From Planotetraspora kaengkrachanensis (GTDB lineage Bacteria; Actinomycetota; Actinomycetes; Streptosporangiales; Streptosporangiaceae), in the NCBI RefSeq assembly GCF_016862895.1, contig NZ_BONV01000051.1:1-64000 (forward strand): a stretch of DNA of 64,000 bases, in the 5' to 3' direction. The notes beneath the pieces were generated by a model. The model worked only from the letters and a program-made list of their open reading frames with translations. It ran no database searches and was not told where the DNA came from. Below are positions 56,983-64,000 of the stretch, piece after piece (within the stretch, counting starts at the first letter, position 1; the number at the start of each line of letters is the position of its first letter). The position numbers and the translations under genes are program-made.

Positions 56983-57665
56983 TCGTCGATCTGTCGGTGC
57001 CGATCACGACCGGGATGCCGGTCTATCCGGGTGACCCCGAGGTGGAGCTTCGCCCGGCGCTCACCGTGACGGGAGAGGGCGTCAACGTCCTCGAGGTGCA
57101 TCTCGGTTCCCAGTCGGGTACACACGTGGACGCTCCGTACCACATCGACGACTCGCTTCCGCGGCTCGACGACCTGCCGCTGGAGCGATTCCTGGGCGAG
57201 GCCGAGATCGTCGACGTCAGGGGCCTGCGGCCGCGTGCGCCGATCACTCCCGACCTTGTGGCGCCGCATCTCCGGCCGGGAACGATTCTTCTGATCGCCA
57301 CTGGATGGGCGTCCATGTGGGGGAGCGAGGACTACCTGCGGCATCCGTGGCTCACGGCGGAGACGGCGGAGCTCATCGTCGAGTCGGGGATCCGGACCGT
57401 CGGCATAGACGCGCTGAGCGTGGATCCGACGCCCGCGGAGGATCTGCCGGCGCATCGGGCCCTGTGCGGCGCGCACGCCGTGATCGCGGAGAATCTGCGG
57501 AGCCTCGATCTGCTCGTCGACGCCCAGGCGGACGGCCGTCCGATCGAGGTGTCACTCCTGCCCCTGCGCCTGGAGGGCGCCGACGGCGCTCCGGTCCGGG
57601 CCGTGGCCCGTGTCGGCCCCGCGCGCCGGCGGGAACCCGTGCGTCAGCGGGTTCCCCACGAATAG
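56979..57665 (+). CDS. cyclase-family metal hydrolase (kynurenine formamidase-like)
   Basis: 228 residues. DLSVPITTGMPVYPGDP and the metal motif SQSGTHVDAPYHI (HxGTHxDxPxH type, here with Q-S before G-T-H) identify the cyclase/KynB family, which includes kynurenine formamidase and isatin hydrolase. FATGWASMW-like ATGWASMWGSEDYL follows. GTG 56979 overlaps the nitrilase stop. Its 3' end overlaps the convergent Lrp gene by 22 bases. Substrate unknown. Confidence 0.87.
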   Translation: MIVDLSVPITTGMPVYPGDPEVELRPALTVTGEGVNVLEVHLGSQSGTHVDAPYHIDDSLPRLDDLPLERFLGEAEIVDVRGLRPRAPITPDLVAPHLRPGTILLIATGWASMWGSEDYLRHPWLTAETAELIVESGIRTVGIDALSVDPTPAEDLPAHRALCGAHAVIAENLRSLDLLVDAQADGRPIEVSLLPLRLEGADGAPVRAVARVGPARRREPVRQRVPHE

Positions 57666-58132
57666 GTCTGCTTGTGCAGCTTGAGATAGACGAACGTCTC
57701 GGTCGCCCGGACGCTGGGGATCGCGCGGATCTTGCCGAGGATCTCCAGCAGGTGCGTGTCCCCCTCGCAGACGACCTCGACCATGATGTCCACGGAGCCC
57801 GCGGTCAGGACGACGTAGTCGATCTCCGCGATGGACGACAGTTCGTCGGCGACGCTCTCCAGGTCGCCTTCGCACTTGATGCCGATCATCGCCTGCCGGG
57901 GGAATCCGAGCGTCAGCGGATCGGTGACGGCGACGATCTGCATCACGCCCATGTCCAGAAGACGTTGCACCCGCTGGCGTACCGCCGCCTCCGAAAGGCC
58001 GACCGCCTTGCCGATGGCGGCATACGGTTTGCGGCCGTCCATCTGGAGTTGCTCGATGATCTGCTTGGAGATCTCATCGAGGACCACGGTCCCGCTCTGG
58101 GCGGTCGCGCGTGCCTTCGGCGGTGTCGTCAT
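57644..58132 (-). CDS. Lrp/AsnC-family transcriptional regulator
   Basis: 162 residues. N-terminal HTH (about 18-65): IEQLQMDGRKPYAAIGKAVG, LSEAAVRQRVQRLLDMGVMQ. C-terminal RAM/ligand-binding domain (about 75-155) with GIKCEGDLESVADEL, VVLTAGSVDIMVEVVCEGD and TETFVYLKLHKQTYSWG. Divergent from the aldehyde dehydrogenase-potADBC operon and likely its regulator; related regulators sit beside putrescine aminotransferase genes in actinobacteria. Confidence 0.9.
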   Translation of the reverse strand: MTTPPKARATAQSGTVVLDEISKQIIEQLQMDGRKPYAAIGKAVGLSEAAVRQRVQRLLDMGVMQIVAVTDPLTLGFPRQAMIGIKCEGDLESVADELSSIAEIDYVVLTAGSVDIMVEVVCEGDTHLLEILGKIRAIPSVRATETFVYLKLHKQTYSWGTR

Positions 58133-58190
58133 CCTCGGGGGGATCCTCTCTTCGAGTCGCCTTAGCGGCCCTGTGTTACGCGCCGGTTTT

Positions 58191-58286
58191 TGACATGTTG
58201 CCGATCAGGTCTGACATGTTGTCAGCTCCGAGGCCCTTGTCAAGCGATTTCGTAGCGATTTGGTATCTTAACCACGAAATCACTTG
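58191..58286. promoter_or_regulatory. Lrp-type operator region between the regulator and the aldehyde dehydrogenase gene
   Basis: Three overlapping patterns. TGACATGTTG recurs at 58191 and 58212 (21 apart), the second within the palindrome CTGACA-TGT-TGTCAG (58211-58225). A 13-base dyad CAAGCGATTTCGT (58241-58253) / ACGAAATCACTTG (58274-58286) matches 12 of 13. AGCGATTT repeats at 58243 and 58254, 11 apart. Multiple phased half-sites are how Lrp-family octamers bind. TTGTCA (58237-58242) could be the -35 of the rightward promoter. Confidence 0.6.
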
Positions 58287-58346
58287 TAGTTGGTTTTTTT
58301 GTCTGCCAGAGTCGCGACATTCAGCTACCTCGACAGGAGGGCAACG

Positions 58347-59780
58347 GTGACCACCCGTCTGCAGAACTTCGTGAACGGGAAGTTCGTCGACGCCGTCAGT
58401 GACCGGTTCTCGGATGTGGTAGATCCCACGACCGGCGAGGTCTACGCCCAGGCGCCGGTGTCCGGACCGGAGGACGTCGACGCGGCCTACGCCGCCGCGG
58501 CGGCCGCTTTCGAGACGTGGGGACAGACGACCCCCGGCGAGCGTGCCGGTTTCCTCCTGAAGATCGCCGACGCCATCGAGGCGCGCGCCGACGAGATCAA
58601 CGAGGCGGAGTGCCGCAACACCGGCAAGCCTCGCGCGCGGATGGCGGAGGACGAGACTCCGATCGCCGCCGACCACTTCCGCTTCTTCGCCGGGGCGGCC
58701 CGCACGCTGGAGGGCCCGACGGCCGGCGAGTTCCTCGCCGACCACACCTCGATGATCCGGCACGAGCCGATCGGCGTCATCGGCCAGGTCACGCCGTGGA
58801 ACTACCCGATGATGATGGCCGTGTGGAAGATCGCGCCGGCCCTCGCCGCGGGCAACACGATCGTTCTCAAGCCGTCGGACACCACTCCGGTCTCCACGAT
58901 CAAGCTCGCCGAGATCATCGGCGACGTCCTTCCCGCAGGCGTCTTCAACGTCGTCGCCGGCGACCGTGAGACCGGCGCTCTCGTCGTCGGTCACCCGACG
59001 GCCGACATGGTGGCCATCACCGGCTCGGTCGGCGCGGGCATGGCGGTGGCCAGGTCGGCCGCCGACGACCTCAAGCGCGTCCACCTGGAGCTGGGCGGCA
59101 AGGCGCCGGTCGTCGTCTTCGACGACGTCAAGGACATCAACGCCGTCGCGGAGGCGATCGCGGGCGCCGGCCTCTACAACGCGGGCCAGGACTGCACCGC
59201 GGCCTGCCGCGTCATCGTCCAGGAGGGCATCCACGACGAGTTCGCCGCGGCGCTCGCGCAGGCGGCCGCGAACACCAGGATGGGCGGCCTCGACGACGAG
59301 GAGGCCTACTTCGGCCCGCTGAACAACCCCAACCAGCTCGCGCGGGTGCAGGGCTTCTTCGAGCGCGTCCCCGAGCACGCGACCGTCCTCACCGGCGGCC
59401 GGCGGGTCGGCGACCAGGGCTACTTCTTCGCTCCGACCGTCGTCGACGGGCTCCGCCAGGACGACGAGATGATCCAGGACGAGATCTTCGGCCCGGTCAT
59501 GACCATCCAGACGTTCACCGACGAGGCCGACGCGGTGGCCAAGGCCAACGGCGTCAGGTACGGACTTTCCGGCTCGGTCTGGACGTCGGACCACGGCCGG
59601 GCGATGCGGGTCTCCAAGCGGCTCGACTTCGGCGTGGTGTGGGTCAACACGCACATCCCCTTCGTGTCGGAGATGCCGCACGGAGGCTTCAAGCATTCGG
59701 GCTACGGAAAGGACCTTTCGGTCTTCGGGCTTCACGACTACACCCGGGTCAAGCACGTCATGCACTACATCGGCGAATAG
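58347..59780 (+). CDS. gamma-aminobutyraldehyde dehydrogenase-like protein
   Basis: 477-residue aldehyde dehydrogenase. TPWNYPMMMAVWKIAPALAA, ITGSVGAGMAV, LELGGKAPVVVFDD and NAGQDCTAACRV (catalytic Cys) are typical of the PatD/YdcW branch. It would oxidise 4-aminobutanal to GABA after putrescine oxidation or transamination. RBS GGAGGGCAAC precedes GTG 58347. First gene of a rightward operon with potADBC. Confidence 0.88.
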   Translation: MTTRLQNFVNGKFVDAVSDRFSDVVDPTTGEVYAQAPVSGPEDVDAAYAAAAAAFETWGQTTPGERAGFLLKIADAIEARADEINEAECRNTGKPRARMAEDETPIAADHFRFFAGAARTLEGPTAGEFLADHTSMIRHEPIGVIGQVTPWNYPMMMAVWKIAPALAAGNTIVLKPSDTTPVSTIKLAEIIGDVLPAGVFNVVAGDRETGALVVGHPTADMVAITGSVGAGMAVARSAADDLKRVHLELGGKAPVVVFDDVKDINAVAEAIAGAGLYNAGQDCTAACRVIVQEGIHDEFAAALAQAAANTRMGGLDDEEAYFGPLNNPNQLARVQGFFERVPEHATVLTGGRRVGDQGYFFAPTVVDGLRQDDEMIQDEIFGPVMTIQTFTDEADAVAKANGVRYGLSGSVWTSDHGRAMRVSKRLDFGVVWVNTHIPFVSEMPHGGFKHSGYGKDLSVFGLHDYTRVKHVMHYIGE

Positions 59781-59829
59781 GCGGCGGCAGGAGCCGTACG
59801 ACCTATTGATAAAGAGGGATAAGCCTGGA

Positions 59830-60978
59830 ATGACAGAAATCCAGGCGGGCCCGGGGGCAGCCGCTTCGGCTGCCCCCGGTTCACACCAGACGCCCGCCAT
59901 CGAGCTCGACAATGTCGTGAAGGAATACACCTCGCACGGCGAGGTCGTACGGGCCGTCAAAGGCGTGAGCCTGGCCATCACGGAGGGCGAGTTCTTCTCC
60001 CTCCTCGGCCCCTCTGGGTGCGGCAAGACCACCAGCATGCGGATGATCGCCGGATTCGAGGACCCGACACAGGGCGTGGTCCGGCTCCACGGGCAGGACG
60101 TCACGAGCGTCCCCCCGAACAAGCGTGACGTGAACATGGTCTTCCAGTCCTACGCCCTCTTCCCGCACATGAGCGTCTGGGAGAACGTGGCGTTCGGGCT
60201 CAAGCGCAAGAAGGTGGAAGCCGCCGAGATCCAGCGGCGCGTAGGGGAGATCCTCGAGGTCGTCGACCTCACCGGCCGGGAGAAGCGCCGTCCCAAGGAG
60301 ATGTCCGGCGGTCAGCAGCAGCGCGTGGCCCTCGCCCGCGCCCTCGTCAACCGGCCCCGTGCCCTGCTCCTGGACGAGCCGCTCGGCGCGCTCGACCTCA
60401 AGCTGCGGCAGGCCATGCAGATCGAGCTCAAGCGCATTCAGCGCGACGTGGGCATCACGTTCGTCTACGTGACCCACGACCAGGGCGAGGCGCTCACGAT
60501 GAGCGACCGCATCGCCGTCATGAACGACGGCCTGGTGGACCAGCTCGCGGCTCCCAGGGAGATCTACGAGCGGCCGGCCACCAAGTTCGTCGCCGGCTTC
60601 ATCGGCACGTCGAACCTGCTCAGCGGGTCCGTCGACAAGGTCAACGGGTCGACGGCCGTCCTGGCGCTCGGGCCGAGCGACCGTATCCTGGCGCCCATCG
60701 AGGGAACGGTCTCCGTGGGTGACACCCTGGAGCTCACCGTGCGCCCGGAGAAGATCACGATCTCGACCGCGAAGCCGGAAGGCGACCTCAGCGTCGTCCA
60801 GGGCACCGTCTCCGAGGTCGTCTATCTGGGCACCTCCAACAGTTACGCCGTGGTTCTCGCCGATGGCGCCGAGATCACCGTTTTCCAGCAGAACGCGCAC
60901 GACAGCACCATCACGGCCGAGCGAGGCGACACGGTCTGGCTGTCCTGGCAGCCCCAGCACTCCTACGTGCTGCGGTAA
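59830..60978 (+). CDS. potA: polyamine ABC transporter ATP-binding protein PotA
   Basis: 382 residues. ATPase domain with Walker A GPSGCGKTTSMR, signature MSGGQQQRVALA and Walker B LLLDEPLGALD, then a TOBE domain (about 290-375). ATG 59830 is preferred; the frame opens with TTG 59806. Energises spermidine/putrescine uptake with PotB, C and D encoded next. Confidence 0.93.
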   Translation: MTEIQAGPGAAASAAPGSHQTPAIELDNVVKEYTSHGEVVRAVKGVSLAITEGEFFSLLGPSGCGKTTSMRMIAGFEDPTQGVVRLHGQDVTSVPPNKRDVNMVFQSYALFPHMSVWENVAFGLKRKKVEAAEIQRRVGEILEVVDLTGREKRRPKEMSGGQQQRVALARALVNRPRALLLDEPLGALDLKLRQAMQIELKRIQRDVGITFVYVTHDQGEALTMSDRIAVMNDGLVDQLAAPREIYERPATKFVAGFIGTSNLLSGSVDKVNGSTAVLALGPSDRILAPIEGTVSVGDTLELTVRPEKITISTAKPEGDLSVVQGTVSEVVYLGTSNSYAVVLADGAEITVFQQNAHDSTITAERGDTVWLSWQPQHSYVLR

Positions 60979-61009
60979 CTCCCTCCGAATTACCAGGAGC
61001 ACGAACCCC

Positions 61010-62269
61010 ATGAACGACTTCCGCAATCAGGACCCCGCTCTCCTCCGCGGCATGACGCAGCGCCGTCTCGGCCGCCGTGACGCGTTCCGCCTCGCCGGCA
61101 TGTCGGCGGCGGGTCTCGCGCTGGCCGCCTGTGGCGTTCAGGGCAAGCGTGTGGCCCAGCCCACCTCCTCGGCCCAGGCGCAGTCGGCGGTCCAGCAGTA
61201 CTGGTCGGGCAAGGTCAAGAACGGTCACGTCGACTTCGCCAACTGGCCTCTCTACATGGATCCCAAGCAGCCCGAGCTCAAGCAGTTCACGCAGGCGACC
61301 GGGATCACGGTGACCTACAGCGAGGTCATCCAGGAGAACGCGAGCTGGTTCGCCAAGATCCAGCCGCTGCTGGCCGCCGGTCAGTCGATCAACTACGACC
61401 TCATGGTCGTCACCAACGGCATCCAGTTCAGCCAGCTCGTCGAGCTCGGCTACCTCGTGCCGCTCGACCACGGCAAGCTGCCGAACTTCGCGGCGAACGC
61501 GGGGCCGCGGTACAAGTCCGAGGCGTTCGACCCGGGCAACGTCTACAGCGTCCCGTGGACGTCGGGCATGACCGGCATCGCGTACAACCCCAAGTACATC
61601 GACACGCCGCCCACCAGCTACGCCGCTATGTGGGACCCGAAGTACAAGGGCAAGGTCGGCATGATGGCCGACTCCCAGGAGATCGGCAACTTCGCCATGT
61701 TCCTGCTGGGCATCGACCCGGAGAAGTCGACGCCCGCCGACTGGGAGAAGGCCGCCGCCAAGCTCAAGGAGCAGCGCGACGCCGGAATTGTGCGGAAATA
61801 TTATGATCAGTCGTATGTTGACCCGCTGAGCAAGGGCGACATCTGGATGTGCCAGGCGTGGTCGGGCGACATCTTCCAGAAGAACGTCTCCGACGGCACG
61901 GACCTGAAGTTCGTGATCCCGGACGAGGGCGCCACGATCTGGACCGACAACATGATGATCCCGAAGACCGCGGCCAACCCCGTCGACGCGATCACGCTCA
62001 TGGACTTCTTCTACGACCCCAAGGTCGCCGCGAGCCTCGCCGAGTACATCAATTACGTCACGCCCGTGCCCGCGGCCCAGGCCCTCATCAAGCAGGACGC
62101 GGACGCGGCGTCGGGCGACGACAAGAAGACCCTCACGGAGGTCGCCGACAGCCCGCTGGTGTTCCCCTCGGAGGCGGACTACGCCAAGCTGCGCAGCTAC
62201 CGCAACTTCAAGAACACCGACGAGCAGAAGCAGTACGAGAACATCTTCCAAGCGATCACCACGGCATGA
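61010..62269 (+). CDS. potD: polyamine ABC transporter substrate-binding lipoprotein PotD
   Basis: 419 residues. N-terminus has twin arginines (GRRDAFRLAG) followed by a hydrophobic stretch and lipobox LAAC with Cys41, so Tat or Sec lipoprotein export. The mature part is a SBP_bac_8/PotD-like protein (FANWPLYMDPKQPELKQF, WTSGMTGIAYNPKY, DIWMCQAWSGDIFQ). Expected to bind putrescine/spermidine; direct specificity not determinable. AGGAG lies 9 bases before ATG 61010. Confidence 0.93.
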   Translation: MNDFRNQDPALLRGMTQRRLGRRDAFRLAGMSAAGLALAACGVQGKRVAQPTSSAQAQSAVQQYWSGKVKNGHVDFANWPLYMDPKQPELKQFTQATGITVTYSEVIQENASWFAKIQPLLAAGQSINYDLMVVTNGIQFSQLVELGYLVPLDHGKLPNFAANAGPRYKSEAFDPGNVYSVPWTSGMTGIAYNPKYIDTPPTSYAAMWDPKYKGKVGMMADSQEIGNFAMFLLGIDPEKSTPADWEKAAAKLKEQRDAGIVRKYYDQSYVDPLSKGDIWMCQAWSGDIFQKNVSDGTDLKFVIPDEGATIWTDNMMIPKTAANPVDAITLMDFFYDPKVAASLAEYINYVTPVPAAQALIKQDADAASGDDKKTLTEVADSPLVFPSEADYAKLRSYRNFKNTDEQKQYENIFQAITTA

Positions 62270-62307
62270 GCGGGCTCGACGTTCCCTTGGCTGAGGAGGA
62301 GGCATGA
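62266..62307 (+). CDS. 13-codon bridging ORF between potD and potB
   Basis: ATG 62266 overlaps the potD stop (ATGA) and its TGA (62305-62307) overlaps the potB ATG (62304) in a second ATGA. The peptide is MSGLDVPLAEEEA, and its last codons contain the GAGGAGG that serves as the potB RBS. It could be a coupling device or the frameshifted remnant of a longer PotB N-terminus, since PotB proteins often begin with a short acidic stretch before the first helix. Confidence 0.35.
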   Translation: MSGLDVPLAEEEA

Positions 62308-63167
62308 GGACGCTCAGGGCCAGGCTGACGCCGTACGCGCTGATCTTCCCAGGCGGGCTCTGGCTGGCGATCTTCTTCGTCGTCCCCACGCTCGTGATGT
62401 TGTCGTTGTCGCTGCAGTCGGGCAACGTGGTCGACGGCTTCGCCTTCACGTTCAACTGGCACAGCTACGTCGACGGGGTGACCACCTACCACGACCAGAT
62501 CGTCAGGTCCCTGCTGTACGGCCTGACCGCCACGGTCGTCCAGATCGTCATCGGCTTCCCCGTGGCGTACTGGATCGCCTTCAAGGGCGGCGCCCGCAAG
62601 TCGGTGTACCTCTTCCTGGTCCTGCTGCCCTTCCTGGTGTCGTTCGTGCTGCGGACGATCTCCTGGCAGTTCCTGCTGTCGGACAACGGCATTCTGTTCG
62701 GCCCGCTGAAGGACATCGGGCTCCTGCCGCAGGACTTCCGCGTCCTGGCCACGCCGTACGCGGTGATCGGCGGCCTGTCCTACAACTTCCTGCCGTTCAT
62801 GATCCTGCCGATGTACGTGGCGCTGGAGCGGATCGACCCCCGGCTCCTCGAGGCGGCCCAGGACCTCTACGCGAGCAGGGCCCAGACGTTCCTGCGCGTC
62901 GTGCTGCCGCTGTCGCTGCCCGGCGTGTTCGCCGGGGTGCTCATGACGTTCGTGCCGGCCACCTCTGACTATGTCAACTCGTCCGTCCTCGGCGGCACCA
63001 ACACCACGATGATCGGCAACGTCATCCAGAACCAGTTCCTGGTCAACCAGGACTACCCGGTCGCGTCGGCCCTGTCGTTCACGCTCATGGCATTGCTGCT
63101 GATCGGCATCTTCGTGTACGCGAGAGCCCTCGGCACCGAGGACGTGCTGGAGGTGGCCGCGCGATGA
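62304..63167 (+). CDS. potB: polyamine ABC transporter permease PotB
   Basis: 287 residues, six TM helices. The EAA loop that contacts PotA reads ARQ-like EAAQDLYASRAQTFLRVVLP, with LSLPGVFAGVLMTFVP next. GAGGAGGAGGC precedes ATG 62304. The N-terminus is rather short and basic (MRTLRARLTPYALI). Confidence 0.93.
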   Translation: MRTLRARLTPYALIFPGGLWLAIFFVVPTLVMLSLSLQSGNVVDGFAFTFNWHSYVDGVTTYHDQIVRSLLYGLTATVVQIVIGFPVAYWIAFKGGARKSVYLFLVLLPFLVSFVLRTISWQFLLSDNGILFGPLKDIGLLPQDFRVLATPYAVIGGLSYNFLPFMILPMYVALERIDPRLLEAAQDLYASRAQTFLRVVLPLSLPGVFAGVLMTFVPATSDYVNSSVLGGTNTTMIGNVIQNQFLVNQDYPVASALSFTLMALLLIGIFVYARALGTEDVLEVAAR

Positions 63168-63952
63168 ACCGCGGACTGTTGCGGGGGCGCGGCCTCCAGA
63201 TCTACACCTGGCTGGTCATCGCCTGGCTCGTGGTCCCGATCGCGGTCATGATCCTGTTCGGGTTCAACGACACCAAGGGCCGGTTCAACACCACCTTCCA
63301 GGGGTTCACCCTCAAGTGGTACGGCCGGCTCTTCGAGATCGACGCACTGACCCAGGCCCTGGTGAACTCGCTTCTCATCGCGCTGCTCACGATGGTGATC
63401 GCCGGCGCGCTCGGATCGCTCATCGGACTGGCCCTCGGCCGCTACCGCTTCCGCGGGGCGGCGCTGCTGACGCTGGTGATGTTCGCCGCGATCTCGTGCG
63501 CCGAGATCGTGATGGGCGCCTCCCTGCACTCGCTGTTCATCACGCTGGGCATGCCGGAGGGGTTCCCCACCATCCTCATCGCCCACGTCATGTTCTCGAT
63601 CTCCTTCGTGGCCGTGACGGTGCGGGCCCGGGTGATGACTTTGGACACCTCGCTCGAGGAAGCCGCCAGGGACCTCGGCGCGAGCACGTGGGCTACCTTC
63701 CGGCTGGTCACGCTCCCGATGATCTTCCCGGGCGTCCTGGCGGGCTCGATGCTGGCGTTCGCCCTGTCGATCGACGACTTCGTGATCACCAACTTCACCG
63801 CAGGCGGCACGACGACGTTCCCGCTGTGGATCTGGGGCGTCACCCGTGTGGGCATCCCGCCGCAGGTCAACATCATGGGCACGCTCATCTTCGCGGGCGG
63901 TCTTCTGATCGCCGCCGCCAACATCATCAGCGCGCGGCGCCGCCGCGCGTGA
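63164..63952 (+). CDS. potC: polyamine ABC transporter permease PotC
   Basis: 262 residues, six TM helices. LEEAARDLGASTWATFRLVT is the EAA loop, and PGVLAGSMLAFALSIDDFVI is the classical PotC continuation. Start overlaps the potB stop in an ATGA. Confidence 0.94.
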   Translation: MNRGLLRGRGLQIYTWLVIAWLVVPIAVMILFGFNDTKGRFNTTFQGFTLKWYGRLFEIDALTQALVNSLLIALLTMVIAGALGSLIGLALGRYRFRGAALLTLVMFAAISCAEIVMGASLHSLFITLGMPEGFPTILIAHVMFSISFVAVTVRARVMTLDTSLEEAARDLGASTWATFRLVTLPMIFPGVLAGSMLAFALSIDDFVITNFTAGGTTTFPLWIWGVTRVGIPPQVNIMGTLIFAGGLLIAAANIISARRRRA

Positions 63953-63971
63953 TTCCTCGGGGAAGTGGAAT

Positions 63972-64000
63972 GTGAACCCGCAGAAGGCGCTCGCTGACGC
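63972..64000 (+). CDS. start of the next operon gene (partial; possibly FAD-dependent amine oxidoreductase)
   Basis: GTG 63972 opens a frame coding for MNPQKALAD before the window ends, 19 bases after potC. GGGGAAGTGG lies upstream. In related operons an FAD-dependent oxidoreductase (OrdL/PuuB-like) often follows potC and begins with an ALAD-type segment; only nine complete codons are visible, so this is a guess. Confidence 0.4.

Overview
The window is high-GC DNA with dense gene packing, frequent GTG/TTG starts and many 4-base ATGA/GTGA overlaps. It reads as the chromosome of a filamentous actinobacterium. The order amtB-glnK-glnD / ffh-rpsP-KH-rimM-trmD-rplS-lepB-lepB-rnhB-DUF2469-yraN-comM-dprA / rpsB-tsf-pyrH-frr-cdsA-rlmN is the conserved actinobacterial backbone. 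Two four-gene conservons inserted between glnD and ffh fit Streptosporangiales or a related order (inference from gene content; no rRNA is present to confirm it).

Layout. 1-4.5 kb: end of an Rpn-like gene, then a leftward operon for gamma-glutamylation of an amine (glutamine synthetase-like ligase, aldehyde dehydrogenase, SDR, gamma-glutamyl hydrolase), divergent from its likely FadR/GntR repressor. 5-8.3 kb: a six-helix membrane protein, a small ORF and an ABC exporter. 8.7-11.2 kb: hutF and hutI of histidine degradation. 11.5-12.4 kb: a group-2 sigma factor closed by an intrinsic terminator. 12.5-16.7 kb: amtB-glnK-glnD behind a GlnR-like operator. 16.8-26.2 kb: two tandem, clearly duplicated conservons (kinase, roadblock, DUF742, GTPase). 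26.3-27.8 kb: a GT39-like membrane glycosyltransferase. 28-35.2 kb: secretion, ribosome and tRNA-modification genes. 35.3-41.9 kb: M23 protein, then leftward yraN-comM-dprA-xerC and a rightward CoA transferase separated by a cluster of DnaA-box-like sequences. 41.9-44 kb: MFS exporter divergent from an ArsR-type regulator with a duplicated operator. 44.4-48.7 kb: rpsB-tsf-pyrH-frr-cdsA. 48.8-56 kb: accessory genes (SUFU-domain protein, rlmN, DUF222-HNH nuclease, a small ABC transporter, a duplicated DivIVA-motif protein). 56-57.7 kb: nitrilase and cyclase hydrolases. 57.6-64 kb: Lrp regulator divergent from an aminobutyraldehyde-dehydrogenase-like gene and potADBC, a polyamine uptake and catabolism operon that runs off the right edge.

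Themes. Nitrogen acquisition dominates: two amine/polyamine modules at opposite ends, histidine breakdown, ammonium uptake with PII control, and two conservons whose kinases have nitrate/nitrite-sensor-like extracellular regions beside the PII operon. The best leads for new biology are the conservon pair next to PII, two mini-ORFs joined to both neighbours by ATGA overlaps, the DnaA-box cluster, and several clean dyads in divergent promoters. Nothing here is clearly a phage, CRISPR array or biosynthetic cluster.
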